The position numbers were made by a program, and so were the translations under genes. Shown here in pieces: positions 6,698 through 12,934 of a stretch of 12,934 nt of DNA. Source of the DNA: Bacillota bacterium. GTDB lineage: Bacteria; Bacillota; Clostridia; Christensenellales; CAG-138. Positions within the stretch are counted from its first letter, which is position 1, and every line of letters starts with the position of its first letter. The notes beneath the pieces were generated by a model that saw nothing but the letters and a program-made list of their open reading frames with translations, had not been told where the DNA came from and did not search any database. The stretch covers positions 1 to 12,934 of the forward strand of contig JAEXFV010000168.1 of NCBI GenBank assembly GCA_023451115.1, in the 5' to 3' direction.

Positions 6698-8077
6698 TTA
6701 TGCCAGGTGCAGCGCCTCCCGGCAATGCAGGCAAATTTCATCCAGCTCATGGTCGCCCATGGTGGTGGTGCGCCCAGCGACGTATTGGGCATCCACCTCG
6801 CTTTTTATGGCCGCTACCAGAGGGCTGCTCTTGGAAACGGCCTTTTCTCCAGTCAACTGATAATAGCCGTTCATCCAGTGCGCGATGCCAGCCAGGCCGC
6901 TATGGGCGTCTACCAGTACCCGGGCTGGGCGGTTTAACAGTTTTGCAGTGTCAAAGATATTATAAATCCGCTCATCCTTTAATAAGCCGTCTGCATGGAT
7001 TCCCGCACGGGTTACGTTAAATTCGCTGCCCATGAAGGGAGTGCGGGGAGGGATGGCATAGCCGATTTCTTTTTCGAAATAGTCGGCAATTTCCGTGATT
7101 ACGGAAAGATCCATGCCATCGGTAGTGCCGCGCAAAGAACAGTATTCCATCACCATACCCTCCAGTGGGCAATTGCCTGTACGTTCCCCAATACCCAGCA
7201 GGGAGCAGTTTACAGCGGAGCAACCGTAAAGCCAGGCGGAGGCTGCATTGGTCACTGCTTTATAAAAATCATTATGGCCGTGCCACTCTAACATATCGCT
7301 GCCTAAATTGGCGTATTGCCGCAGGCCATAGATAATGCCCTGCACGCTGCGGGGCAGGGAAACTCCAGGGTACGCCACGCCAAGGCCCATGGTGTCGCAA
7401 CAACGGATTTTGATGGGGATCCCTGCCTCTTCGCTCAGACGTTCCAAAGCATGCGCAAAAGGCACCACAAAACCGTAAAAATCAGCGCGGGTGATATCCT
7501 CAAAATGGCAGCGGGGACGGATGCCGCGATCCAACGCCATTTTTACGATGGACAGGTATTTGTCAATGGCCTGCTGACGGGTGAGCTTCATCTTATTAAA
7601 AATATGATAATCCGAGCAACTCACTAAAATGCCGGTTTCCTTTACGCCGATGCTTTTTACCAGTTCAAAATCCTTTTCAGTGGCGCGGATCCATGTGGTA
7701 ACCTCAGGGAATGCAAATCCCATCCCCATGCATTGCAGCAAAGCCTTACGGTCGTTTTCCGAATAGACGAAGAATTCGCTTTGGCGGATGATGCCCCGGG
7801 GCCCGCCTAAGCGGTTGAGCATACGGAATAGCGTTGTAATTTGCTCTGGCGTAAAAGGCGCGCGGGATTGCTGGCCATCCCGGAAGGTGGTGTCGGTAAT
7901 CCAGATTTCGCTGGGCATACTCATAGGCACAACCCGATGGTTAAAGGCAACTTTCGGTACCTGGTCATAATCAAACAGTTCTGGAAACAGGTTAGGCTCC
8001 GCCACATCCTGCACGGAATAGGTGTAATAGTTTTCCTGTAACAGATTGCTATGGGTATTAAATATGATTTTGCTCAT
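6698..8077 (-). CDS. HMGL/LeuA-family acyltransferase, probable Re-citrate synthase
   Basis: A 459-residue TIM-barrel enzyme related to 2-isopropylmalate and homocitrate synthases. DTTFRDGQQ (62-70) and EWHGHND (264-270) supply the metal-binding Asp and His residues. HFED (191-194) and GIGERTGN (295-302) are further family motifs. It has a long N-terminal extension (EPNLFPELF, then VPKVAFNHR) and no LeuA allosteric dimer domain. It also lacks leucine-pathway neighbours. This architecture is what I recall for the clostridial Re-citrate synthase group, which condenses acetyl-CoA with oxaloacetate to citrate. Isopropylmalate or homocitrate synthase remain alternatives. ATG 8077 has AGGAGG upstream. 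A longer frame beginning at 8140 would start about 8 nt from the predicted transcription start with no ribosome binding site. The product is cytoplasmic. Confidence 0.85.
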   Translation of the reverse strand: MSKIIFNTHSNLLQENYYTYSVQDVAEPNLFPELFDYDQVPKVAFNHRVVPMSMPSEIWITDTTFRDGQQSRAPFTPEQITTLFRMLNRLGGPRGIIRQSEFFVYSENDRKALLQCMGMGFAFPEVTTWIRATEKDFELVKSIGVKETGILVSCSDYHIFNKMKLTRQQAIDKYLSIVKMALDRGIRPRCHFEDITRADFYGFVVPFAHALERLSEEAGIPIKIRCCDTMGLGVAYPGVSLPRSVQGIIYGLRQYANLGSDMLEWHGHNDFYKAVTNAASAWLYGCSAVNCSLLGIGERTGNCPLEGMVMEYCSLRGTTDGMDLSVITEIADYFEKEIGYAIPPRTPFMGSEFNVTRAGIHADGLLKDERIYNIFDTAKLLNRPARVLVDAHSGLAGIAHWMNGYYQLTGEKAVSKSSPLVAAIKSEVDAQYVAGRTTTMGDHELDEICLHCREALHLA

Positions 8078-8110
8078 AACAGCCTCCTGATACCAAATTT
8101 TTAAAGATGT

Positions 8111-8126
8111 ACCCATGTACCCATGT
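8111..8126. repeat. Tandem 8-bp repeat in the Re-citrate synthase-like leader
   Basis: ACCCATGT occurs twice in tandem (8111-8118, 8119-8126), followed by a degenerate unit ATGCGTGT. It begins about 20 nt downstream of the predicted transcription start of the minus-strand gene, so it is a candidate operator or just a short microsatellite. Confidence 0.5.
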
Positions 8127-8154
8127 ATGCGTGTATACAATTTATATGGCCATA

Positions 8155-8182
8155 ATTATACTCCTTTTTCCATCTATGTCAA
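8155..8182 (-). promoter_or_regulatory. Near-consensus sigma-A promoter of the Re-citrate synthase-like gene
   Basis: On the minus strand TTGACA (8182-8177) and TATAAT (8160-8155) are both perfect and separated by 16 nt. Initiation is expected near 8148, giving a leader of about 70 nt. This is the strongest promoter match in the window. Confidence 0.85.
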
Positions 8183-8246
8183 GGCAGGGCAGGAGAAATA
8201 CACAATATATTTTACAGAGGAAGGGCTGGGTATATGGGAAAATCCA

Positions 8247-8276
8247 TTGTACTTGCCTTTGGTTTTGTACTATACT
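8247..8276 (+). promoter_or_regulatory. Candidate promoter of the 8340-comEC-holA unit
   Basis: TTGTAC (8247-8252), an 18-nt spacer and TATACT (8271-8276) lie about 60 nt before ATG 8340. The -10 is good and the -35 weak. TTGTACT is directly repeated at 8247 and 8266. This region is divergent to the promoter at 8155-8182. Confidence 0.45.
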
Positions 8277-8339
8277 GACAATATATAGCAAAAAGCGACA
8301 AAATCCTTTTAAGCAAAATGGAATAATGAAGGGGAGCAT

Positions 8340-8984
8340 ATGGGAAGGCAGGGGGAAGGTCAACTGCGTAAGCTGGTTGCCATCGCAGCATTGGTGATGA
8401 TTGGGGCAGTGATTTATGCCGTAATAGCGCTGGAGTCCGCGCCGCAGCAAACAGCAGTGCAATTGCGGTGGGAAGAAGCCGCAGCAACACCCCAGCCCCC
8501 CGCAGCGCTGCCGCTTGGCGTGCGGGAAAGTGTGGCACTGTACCGCATGGAGGAGGCGGGGCTGCTTCTCTTTGGGGATGATGCGGACGCCCATGCCTAT
8601 ACACTATATCCCCAGGGAAAAGAAAAAGGTTATGCGCTACAGCTGTCCCTTTCGGATGGATATGTGACGGGTTTTACCCTGACTTGCCCTTATGTTGGTG
8701 TGGATAAGCTCCCCAATGACGCTTTACATTTGGAACAGTATATTTTTCAACGCCAGCTGGAACAATGGGCAGGTGAAAAGGAGGACCTGGAGGCCGCATT
8801 ACCGGCGTTAATCAGCGCCATTGCCGGCGACAGGGTTCCTTTTGCCGTATTGCGGCAGTGGACGGACGCAGCATGCAGGGCACGTGAGGTGCAAGAAACC
8901 GTAACTTTTCAGGAGGATGGAGGCGAGTTCTCTGCCATGTTGACCTGGGACGGAGAGCTGGTCGTCTCTTTTCTGCTGGCATGA
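8340..8984 (+). CDS. Membrane-anchored protein of unknown function, coupled to comEC
   Basis: A 214-residue protein. A short basic N-terminus is followed by one membrane helix (about residues 12-31) and then about 180 residues predicted outside the membrane, with no lipobox. The linker at about 45-58 is rich in Ala, Pro and Glu. The rest has alternating polar and hydrophobic strands (YALQLSLSDGYVTGFTLTCPY) and a helical stretch around LEQYIFQRQLEQW, ending with further strands. I do not recognise the family. ATG 8340 has AAGGGGAG immediately upstream. The stop overlaps the comEC start as ATGA at 8981-8984, which suggests translational coupling and a shared transcript. A role alongside ComEC in the membrane is inference from position only. 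Confidence 0.75.
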   Translation: MGRQGEGQLRKLVAIAALVMIGAVIYAVIALESAPQQTAVQLRWEEAAATPQPPAALPLGVRESVALYRMEEAGLLLFGDDADAHAYTLYPQGKEKGYALQLSLSDGYVTGFTLTCPYVGVDKLPNDALHLEQYIFQRQLEQWAGEKEDLEAALPALISAIAGDRVPFAVLRQWTDAACRAREVQETVTFQEDGGEFSAMLTWDGELVVSFLLA

Positions 8985-10867
8985 AGGGGCATTTGTCGCC
9001 TCAGGCTCGGGGAAAAATGCTATTTCACTACCGCCCTTTTGCCATTGCGGCCCTTGGGCTTGGATGCGGCATTGCTTTGGGCCGGATATGGATTGGCCCT
9101 TGGGGATGGGGCGTTGCGGCTATTTTTGTGTTGCTGGGTATCGTTGCCTGGCTCTTTTCCTTTAAAACGCTTTTCCTGTTGCTTTTTGCATTGGGCGTTG
9201 GGGTGGCACGAATACAGCTGGCCTACCCCAACCTCCCCCAACCGGCCGAAAGTTGTTTGCTTTCCGGCAGGATTGCCCAGCTGCCGCAAAGCGTTTCCAA
9301 GGGGTATCTGCTCACGCTGGATCAAGCTACAAAGGATGGAAACCGGCTGGACGGCAAGGTATCGCTTACCGTATCAGAGCGGTTGCTGCCCCAACCGCCG
9401 GAATATGGAGATTGGGTGGCAGCCCGAGCCAGTTTATCCTTGCCGGTGGGGGCACGTAACGATGGGGGATTTGACCAGAGAGTATACGGATGGAGCCAGG
9501 GCATTATTTGCAATGGCGCTGCGCTGGAAGCGGTAAAGCTTGTACCGGGGAAAACAGATTGCTACGGCGTGCTACTTGGCGTGCGGACATGGGTTACCAA
9601 CGCGCTTTACAGCCTCTATGGAGAAGAGACCGGCGCATTGGCGGCAGGTATGCTGCTAGGAGAAAAAGGGGGTATCTCCCAGGAGATGATAGAGGATTTC
9701 CGCGGGGCGGGGTTATCTCATCTGCTGGCGGTGTCGGGGCTGCATGTTTCCCTGTTGGCGGCAGGCGTGCTGTGGCTTTTGCGTAACCGCAGCGCCAAAT
9801 TGCGGTTAGGATGTACGGCGGGTTTCCTCCTTTGCTATTGCGCGCTTTGCGCGTTCGCCCCTTCTACAGTGCGCGCCAGCATCATGACGTTGTGCCTGCT
9901 GGCAGGCCAGGCACTGGGCAGGCGCAACGATTCGCTAAGCGCGTTGGCGTTTGCCTGGCTGCTTCTCCTGTTGTATCATCCTTTCTTATTGTTTACAGCA
10001 GGCTTTCTGCTTTCTTTTTGTGCCGTGTTGGGGATATTGCTGTTAAACGACCCTTTGCGGGCCTGCCTGCAAAGGCTGGGAGCCCTAGGGGATGGGTTAG
10101 CCTTAACGTTAAGCGCACAGGCAGGTACTCTGGGGGTTACAGCGGCGTTTTTTCAGCGGGTTCCGCTGTTTGGCCTACTGGCCAATCTACTGGTGGTGCC
10201 GTTGACAGGTCTGGCTTTGCTGCCCACATTAGCCGCAGTCCTATGTTATGGAATATTTGAGCCCCTGGGGCGGTTGGTGGGAATGCTGGGCAGGACGATT
10301 TTGGCGCTGACCCAGGCGGTTGCAGCGTTTGCCTCCCAAGCGACAGCGCTGACTTTGCCTGCACCAACTATATGGGCCTGCTTGCTGCTCTTTGGGGGAT
10401 ACACCTGGCTTTCCCGCTATTGCATGGCCAAGCGGGAGGTGCGTTTAAAACTTGGAGGCATTTTTCTGATTGCCGGGCTTCTTTGCTGGATGCTCCCACG
10501 CTGGACGTTGCCGCAAAACATGGTAACGGTGCTGGCGGTACCGCAGGGCTATGTTGCCCATATCCATACTGCCAACAGCGATTATTTTGTGGGGAGTGCG
10601 CAGGGGCTGGAAAATGCTGCGGTGCAGGGGTACCGGCTTTATCATGGTTTGGAACATGCCCCCCAAACGGAATGCGGGGCGCAGGGCGTGCAAATTCAGC
10701 TGGGAGAATATTTGCTGGGGTTACGGCAGGGCGCGCTCTGGCAGGACAATTGGCAATATCCCCTGGAGCGGACTGGGCAGTTGCGTTTATGGCTGAAAAA
10801 CGGGCAACTGCAAATTCAGCCATATGGAAGGGACAACCATTATGATATACTGATGAAAGATGGGTAG
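8981..10867 (+). CDS. comEC: ComEC/Rec2 DNA-uptake channel protein, without MBL domain
   Basis: A 628-residue polytopic membrane protein. N-terminal helices (about 18-80) precede a DUF4131-type soluble region (about 85-190). The competence domain (about 215-485) starts with GALAAGMLLGEKG and contains LSHLLAVSGLHVSLL (246-259), followed by many membrane segments. In transformable bacteria ComEC forms the channel that passes single-stranded DNA into the cell. Usual homologues have about 750-800 residues and end in a metallo-beta-lactamase domain. Here the tail from about residue 514 (MVTVLAVPQGYVAHIHT) resembles only the first strands of that domain. DVGQGD has become AVPQGY and no HxHxDH motif is present. 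The next gene starts soon after, so no frameshifted remainder is visible. The start ATG overlaps the upstream stop. ATG 9017 is a less likely alternative. Confidence 0.93.
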   Translation: MKGHLSPQARGKMLFHYRPFAIAALGLGCGIALGRIWIGPWGWGVAAIFVLLGIVAWLFSFKTLFLLLFALGVGVARIQLAYPNLPQPAESCLLSGRIAQLPQSVSKGYLLTLDQATKDGNRLDGKVSLTVSERLLPQPPEYGDWVAARASLSLPVGARNDGGFDQRVYGWSQGIICNGAALEAVKLVPGKTDCYGVLLGVRTWVTNALYSLYGEETGALAAGMLLGEKGGISQEMIEDFRGAGLSHLLAVSGLHVSLLAAGVLWLLRNRSAKLRLGCTAGFLLCYCALCAFAPSTVRASIMTLCLLAGQALGRRNDSLSALAFAWLLLLLYHPFLLFTAGFLLSFCAVLGILLLNDPLRACLQRLGALGDGLALTLSAQAGTLGVTAAFFQRVPLFGLLANLLVVPLTGLALLPTLAAVLCYGIFEPLGRLVGMLGRTILALTQAVAAFASQATALTLPAPTIWACLLLFGGYTWLSRYCMAKREVRLKLGGIFLIAGLLCWMLPRWTLPQNMVTVLAVPQGYVAHIHTANSDYFVGSAQGLENAAVQGYRLYHGLEHAPQTECGAQGVQIQLGEYLLGLRQGALWQDNWQYPLERTGQLRLWLKNGQLQIQPYGRDNHYDILMKDG

Positions 10868-10876
10868 TTTTCCCGC

Positions 10877-10903
10877 ATCCCTGGAATAGCAAACGGCAGG
10901 GAT
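10877..10903 (+). repeat. Inverted repeat between comEC and holA
   Basis: ATCCCTG and CAGGGAT form a 7-bp stem with a 13-nt loop, followed only by TTTAG. It might reduce readthrough from comEC into holA but is a weak terminator. Confidence 0.35.
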
Positions 10904-10958
10904 TTAGTAAAGCGCTATGCCAAAGCCGGTGGCTTACGCTGCCTTAATAGGAGAGGTT

Positions 10959-11951
10959 ATGGACCATACTGCTTTTTTTGCAATCATGAAAAATGGAACG
11001 CTGCAGGGCGCTTATCTGTTTCATGGCGTGGAGGAATATGTAAAACACAGCGCTTTGAGCCAGGTGGTGAACGGGGTAGAGGCAGTGGCCCGGGATTTCA
11101 ATGTGCAAACCCTGGAAACGCCGGATGCAGGAACATTAAAAGCTGCCTGTGAGACGCTGCCTTTTTTTGCAGAACGCAGGGTGGTGATTTGCAGGGACTG
11201 GGCGTCGGGGGAAGAAAAGGCGTTTTGTGAGTATTTGCCCAGCGTTCCGGATACCACGGTGCTGCTGTTTTATCGAGCCGGTAAAGTGGATGGCCGCAGC
11301 AGCCTGGCCCAAACAATGAAAAAGATGGGCAGGGATGTATCGTTTGATCCACTGAGCGAACAGGAAGCCGCGCGGTGGGCTTTACAACAGGCACGAAAAA
11401 TGAGAAAAATTTTGCAGCCTCCGGTAGCCCGGCATCTGGTGGAGATGGTGGGCACGGATGTGTCCACATTATATCAGGAGTTGACCAAAGCGGGGGATTA
11501 TCTGGGAGAAAAAGAGGAAATTACCCGGGAAATACTGGAAAACTGCGTCAGCCGCAACATAGAATACCGGTTGTTCGATATTTTAGACGATTTGATGGCA
11601 GGACGAAAAAAACAGGGCCTCCAGGCGCTTTACGGCATACTGCGGGAGCGGGCCAGCAGCCCTATCCCAGCTGCGGCTCTGCTGGCGGGGCAATGCAGGC
11701 AAATGCTTAGCGCTAAGCTGCTGCTGACGGCGGGAATCAAAGGGGAAAAAGAGATGGCTGCCCGCATGGGCTGCAAGCCTTTTGTGGCAAAAAAAGCGTT
11801 GCAAGGTGCAAAACGATATTCCCAGGAACAACTGAAAACAGCGGTAAGGGCCTTTTGCGATGTGGATTATCGAATTAAAAGCGGGCAGGCAGCGGAACTT
11901 CCCGCATTGGAAACTGCAATTTGGCAAGGCCTGTTCGCGGCGACAGAATAA
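10959..11951 (+). CDS. holA: DNA polymerase III subunit delta
   Basis: A 330-residue protein, the usual length for HolA. Within the clamp-loader complex delta binds and opens the beta sliding clamp during replication. The N-terminal segment GAYLFHGVEEYVKHSAL (17-33) corresponds to the delta start where other AAA proteins carry a P-loop. FFAERRVVICRDW (69-81), VEMVGTDVSTLYQELTKA (161-178), LFDILDDLMAGR (205-216) and the C-terminal DVDYRIKSGQ (301-310) are typical of the family. ATG 10959 is preferred because AGGAGAGG lies 2-10 nt upstream. The frame is open from ATG 10917, which lacks a ribosome binding site. comEC followed by holA is a common Firmicute order, and the two are 91 nt apart. A bidirectional terminator follows at 12016-12059. 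Confidence 0.95.
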   Translation: MDHTAFFAIMKNGTLQGAYLFHGVEEYVKHSALSQVVNGVEAVARDFNVQTLETPDAGTLKAACETLPFFAERRVVICRDWASGEEKAFCEYLPSVPDTTVLLFYRAGKVDGRSSLAQTMKKMGRDVSFDPLSEQEAARWALQQARKMRKILQPPVARHLVEMVGTDVSTLYQELTKAGDYLGEKEEITREILENCVSRNIEYRLFDILDDLMAGRKKQGLQALYGILRERASSPIPAAALLAGQCRQMLSAKLLLTAGIKGEKEMAARMGCKPFVAKKALQGAKRYSQEQLKTAVRAFCDVDYRIKSGQAAELPALETAIWQGLFAATE

Positions 11952-12015
11952 CCGTTTTTTAAAACACGCAGTTAACAAATTTCATTTTATGATTGCCTTT
12001 GTTGCTGGTGCACAA

Positions 12016-12059
12016 AGGAAAAAGCACTGTAATCCCGATTAGTTACGGTGCTTTTTCCT
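12016..12059. terminator. Strong bidirectional terminator after holA
   Basis: AGGAAAAAGCAC (12016-12027) pairs perfectly with GTGCTTTTTCCT (12048-12059). An inner GTAA/TTAC pair extends the stem. It serves holA on the plus strand and the small gene at 12128-12418 on the minus strand. Confidence 0.85.
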
Positions 12060-12099
12060 GTTTTATGAATGCTGAGCCAAAAATACCAGGCGTTTGTGA

Positions 12100-12136
12100 C
12101 AGGAGGGAAAACACGATGGTAAGCCCGCTATTTTAA
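12100..12136 (+). other. Strong ribosome binding site with a six-codon ORF
   Basis: AGGAGGG (12101-12107) lies 8 nt before ATG 12116, but the frame reads only MVSPLF before TAA at 12134-12136. The ORF overlaps the 3' end of the minus-strand gene. It could be the relic of a lost gene start, a minimal ORF, or chance. Confidence 0.3.
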
Positions 12137-12418
12137 ATTATTTAAAATTTGTGCCATTCGCTGCTGCTGTTCAGGCGTAAGCATGGGAGAAATCATTCCT
12201 GCAATCTGCTGCATCCGGGCATCGTCCAAATTTCCTGTTGCTCGCTGGGAGCCAGTCATTCGTTGCAGCTCATGGAGCAATTCTGCTTCACTTTTGCCCT
12301 GGTATTGGTCTACTACCTCCTGCACACTGTGCACAGCTGTGGGATCGGCCTGCTGCGCGATGCGCTGCAGATCATCTTGGGATAAGTTTTGTTTCATTCC
12401 ACGAAGGTTTTTTTTCAT
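12128..12418 (-). CDS. Small Gln-rich helical protein of unknown function
   Basis: A 96-residue soluble protein starting MKKNLRGMKQNLSQDDL. ATG 12418 is chosen because GGAGG lies 10 nt upstream; the frame is open to 12448 but without a better site. It has no signal peptide, membrane helix or Cys. It is rich in Gln, Met and Ala and looks almost entirely helical, with a helical repeat-like layout: SQDDLQRIAQQ (13-23), SEAELLHELQRM (about 43-54) and ARMQQIAGMISPMLTPEQQQRMAQIL (about 67-92). The last helix pair carries PMLTPEQQ, which resembles the PFLRPQEL segment of the divergent gene at 12650. I do not recognise a named family. It converges on holA across a shared terminator and diverges from the 12650 gene. 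Confidence 0.75.
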   Translation of the reverse strand: MKKNLRGMKQNLSQDDLQRIAQQADPTAVHSVQEVVDQYQGKSEAELLHELQRMTGSQRATGNLDDARMQQIAGMISPMLTPEQQQRMAQILNNLK

Positions 12419-12530
12419 GAAGTTGTAACCTCCAATCCATTGTTCCATTCCAGACAGGCAAGCAGTTCCCTGCTGAAAAAGAAAATATTACCCCCAAATG
12501 ATGTTGCGGGGAATTTTAGCAAAGTTCTGT

Positions 12531-12551
12531 GTCAAAGCCTGGAGCTTTGAC
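12531..12551. promoter_or_regulatory. Palindrome between divergent small genes, possible operator
   Basis: GTCAAAGC and GCTTTGAC are perfect 8-bp arms separated by CTGGA. Each arm reads TTTGAC outward, so the site also carries -35-like sequences on both strands. A TTGACC-N16-TATGCA promoter to the right is weak. To the left a TGCTAAAAT extended -10 occurs but at non-standard spacing (11 nt). Confidence 0.45.
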
Positions 12552-12593
12552 CAGCTTTCTTGATAGTCTATGCAAAGGCCATTGGCTTTGTGC

Positions 12594-12620
12594 ACGTCTG
12601 GCGTTGAGCGGCATAGTATA
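12594..12620 (+). promoter_or_regulatory. Possible sigma-K-like sporulation promoter
   Basis: AC (12594-12595), a 16-nt spacer and CATAGTATA (12612-12620) match the AC-N16/17-CATANNNTA consensus described for sigma K in Bacillus. Initiation near 12626 would leave about 24 nt before ATG 12650, with AAAGGAGG between. The motif is short, so a chance match is possible. Confidence 0.35.
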
Positions 12621-12649
12621 TGGGTAGAGGAAACAAAGGAGGTTTTGCC

Positions 12650-12934
12650 ATGCCACGATACGCGCCGCAATCACTGCCCCAGAAAAATCCGTCGGAGGCA
12701 TATGCTGCGCCGACAACCTGTTCTATTGTAACGGAAGCGGCAGCATTGGGCCGTTCTATCCGTCAGGAACAGGGGATGCAAGGCGTGCGGGCCTTTGTGG
12801 CGGCGATGCGCCCCTTCTTGCGGCCCCAGGAGCTGATGGAGCTTTCCCAGGCCATGGGCGTGCCTTGTCCGCCGCCGGATCCAGAGCCTGCGTTTTGTCC
12901 GCCTCCGCCTCCGCCACCCCCAGCAGCCCCGCCA
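12650..12934 (+). CDS. Small Pro-rich protein of unknown function, 3' end outside window
   Basis: An open frame of 95 codons runs from ATG 12650 off the right edge without a stop. AAAGGAGG at 12635-12642 lies 7 nt upstream, the best-spaced ribosome binding site in this part. The product begins MPRYAPQSLPQKN. A helical middle follows (SIVTEAAALGRSIRQEQG and VRAFVAAMRPFLRPQELMEL, about residues 25-67), then a Cys/Pro tail (PCPPPDPEPAFC and a run of eight prolines, from about 73). It has no signal peptide or membrane helix. The PFLRPQEL helix resembles the PMLTPEQQ segment of the divergent neighbour. The polyproline tail and the sigma-K-like promoter suggest a spore or surface-layer component, which is inference. 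I do not recognise a named family. Confidence 0.7.
   Translation, partial: MPRYAPQSLPQKNPSEAYAAPTTCSIVTEAAALGRSIRQEQGMQGVRAFVAAMRPFLRPQELMELSQAMGVPCPPPDPEPAFCPPPPPPPPAAPP

Noticed and set aside
8078..8140. N-terminal extension of the Re-citrate synthase-like frame
   Set aside because: Its ATG would lie about 8 nt after the predicted transcription start, with no ribosome binding site, and it encodes the tandem repeats.
8142..8604. Overlapping minus-strand ORFs of 130-150 codons before the 8340 gene
   Set aside because: They cover a promoter region and the start of a supported gene, and the products are Cys/Pro/His-rich without domain character.
10372..10845. A 157-codon plus-strand ORF in another frame as a frameshifted ComEC MBL domain
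   Set aside because: The translation lacks HxHxDH and other MBL motifs, and it overlaps a good continuation of the main ComEC frame.
1..12934. CRISPR arrays, tRNA or rRNA genes, insertion sequences, att sites
   Set aside because: I saw no regularly spaced repeats, cloverleaf ending in CCA, transposase or integrase frame in the window.

Overview
The window looks like a chromosomal segment of a bacterium in the Firmicutes, most likely class Clostridia. The reasons are strong AGGAGG-type ribosome binding sites before almost every gene, sigma-A-like promoters, compact hairpin-plus-U terminators, the comEC-holA gene order typical of Firmicutes, and a LeuA-like acyltransferase of the clostridial Re-citrate synthase type. 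Nothing indicates a phage, plasmid, transposon or CRISPR array. I saw no tRNA or rRNA gene. Taxonomy is inferred from gene content only.

Layout. (1) 3-1279, plus strand: the 3' part of a DUF4349 lipoprotein gene and a small DUF378 membrane protein. (2) 1280-1570: a gene-free block with several hairpins, including two almost identical GC-rich palindromes and a second strong terminator. (3) 1571-8077, minus strand: reading from right to left, a Re-citrate synthase-like enzyme with a near-consensus promoter, a small uncharacterised P-loop NTPase with a TTG start, threonine synthase (thrC), an omega-amidase-like nitrilase, a membrane-anchored S41 processing protease and a flavin reductase-like protein. 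Terminators and promoters cut this run into about four transcription units. (4) 8078-8339: a divergent promoter region. (5) 8340-11951, plus strand: an unknown membrane-anchored protein overlapping comEC by 4 nt, then holA (DNA polymerase III delta). This ComEC lacks the usual C-terminal metallo-beta-lactamase domain. (6) 12016-12934: a bidirectional terminator, a small Gln-rich minus-strand protein, and a divergent plus-strand gene running off the right edge. The last gene has no stop in the window and is easily missed. The two small proteins share a short PxLxP motif, and their intergenic region holds an almost perfect 21-bp palindrome.

Most of the window is ordinary core metabolism and housekeeping. 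Threonine synthase, the citrate-forming enzyme and the omega-amidase are all linked to 2-oxoacid and amino-acid metabolism, but no single pathway joins them all. The parts most worth a second look are the right-hand pair of small genes with its palindrome and a possible sporulation-type promoter, the MBL-less ComEC with its coupled partner, the P-loop protein, the terminator lying against the thrC ribosome binding site, and the hairpin block at 1280-1560.
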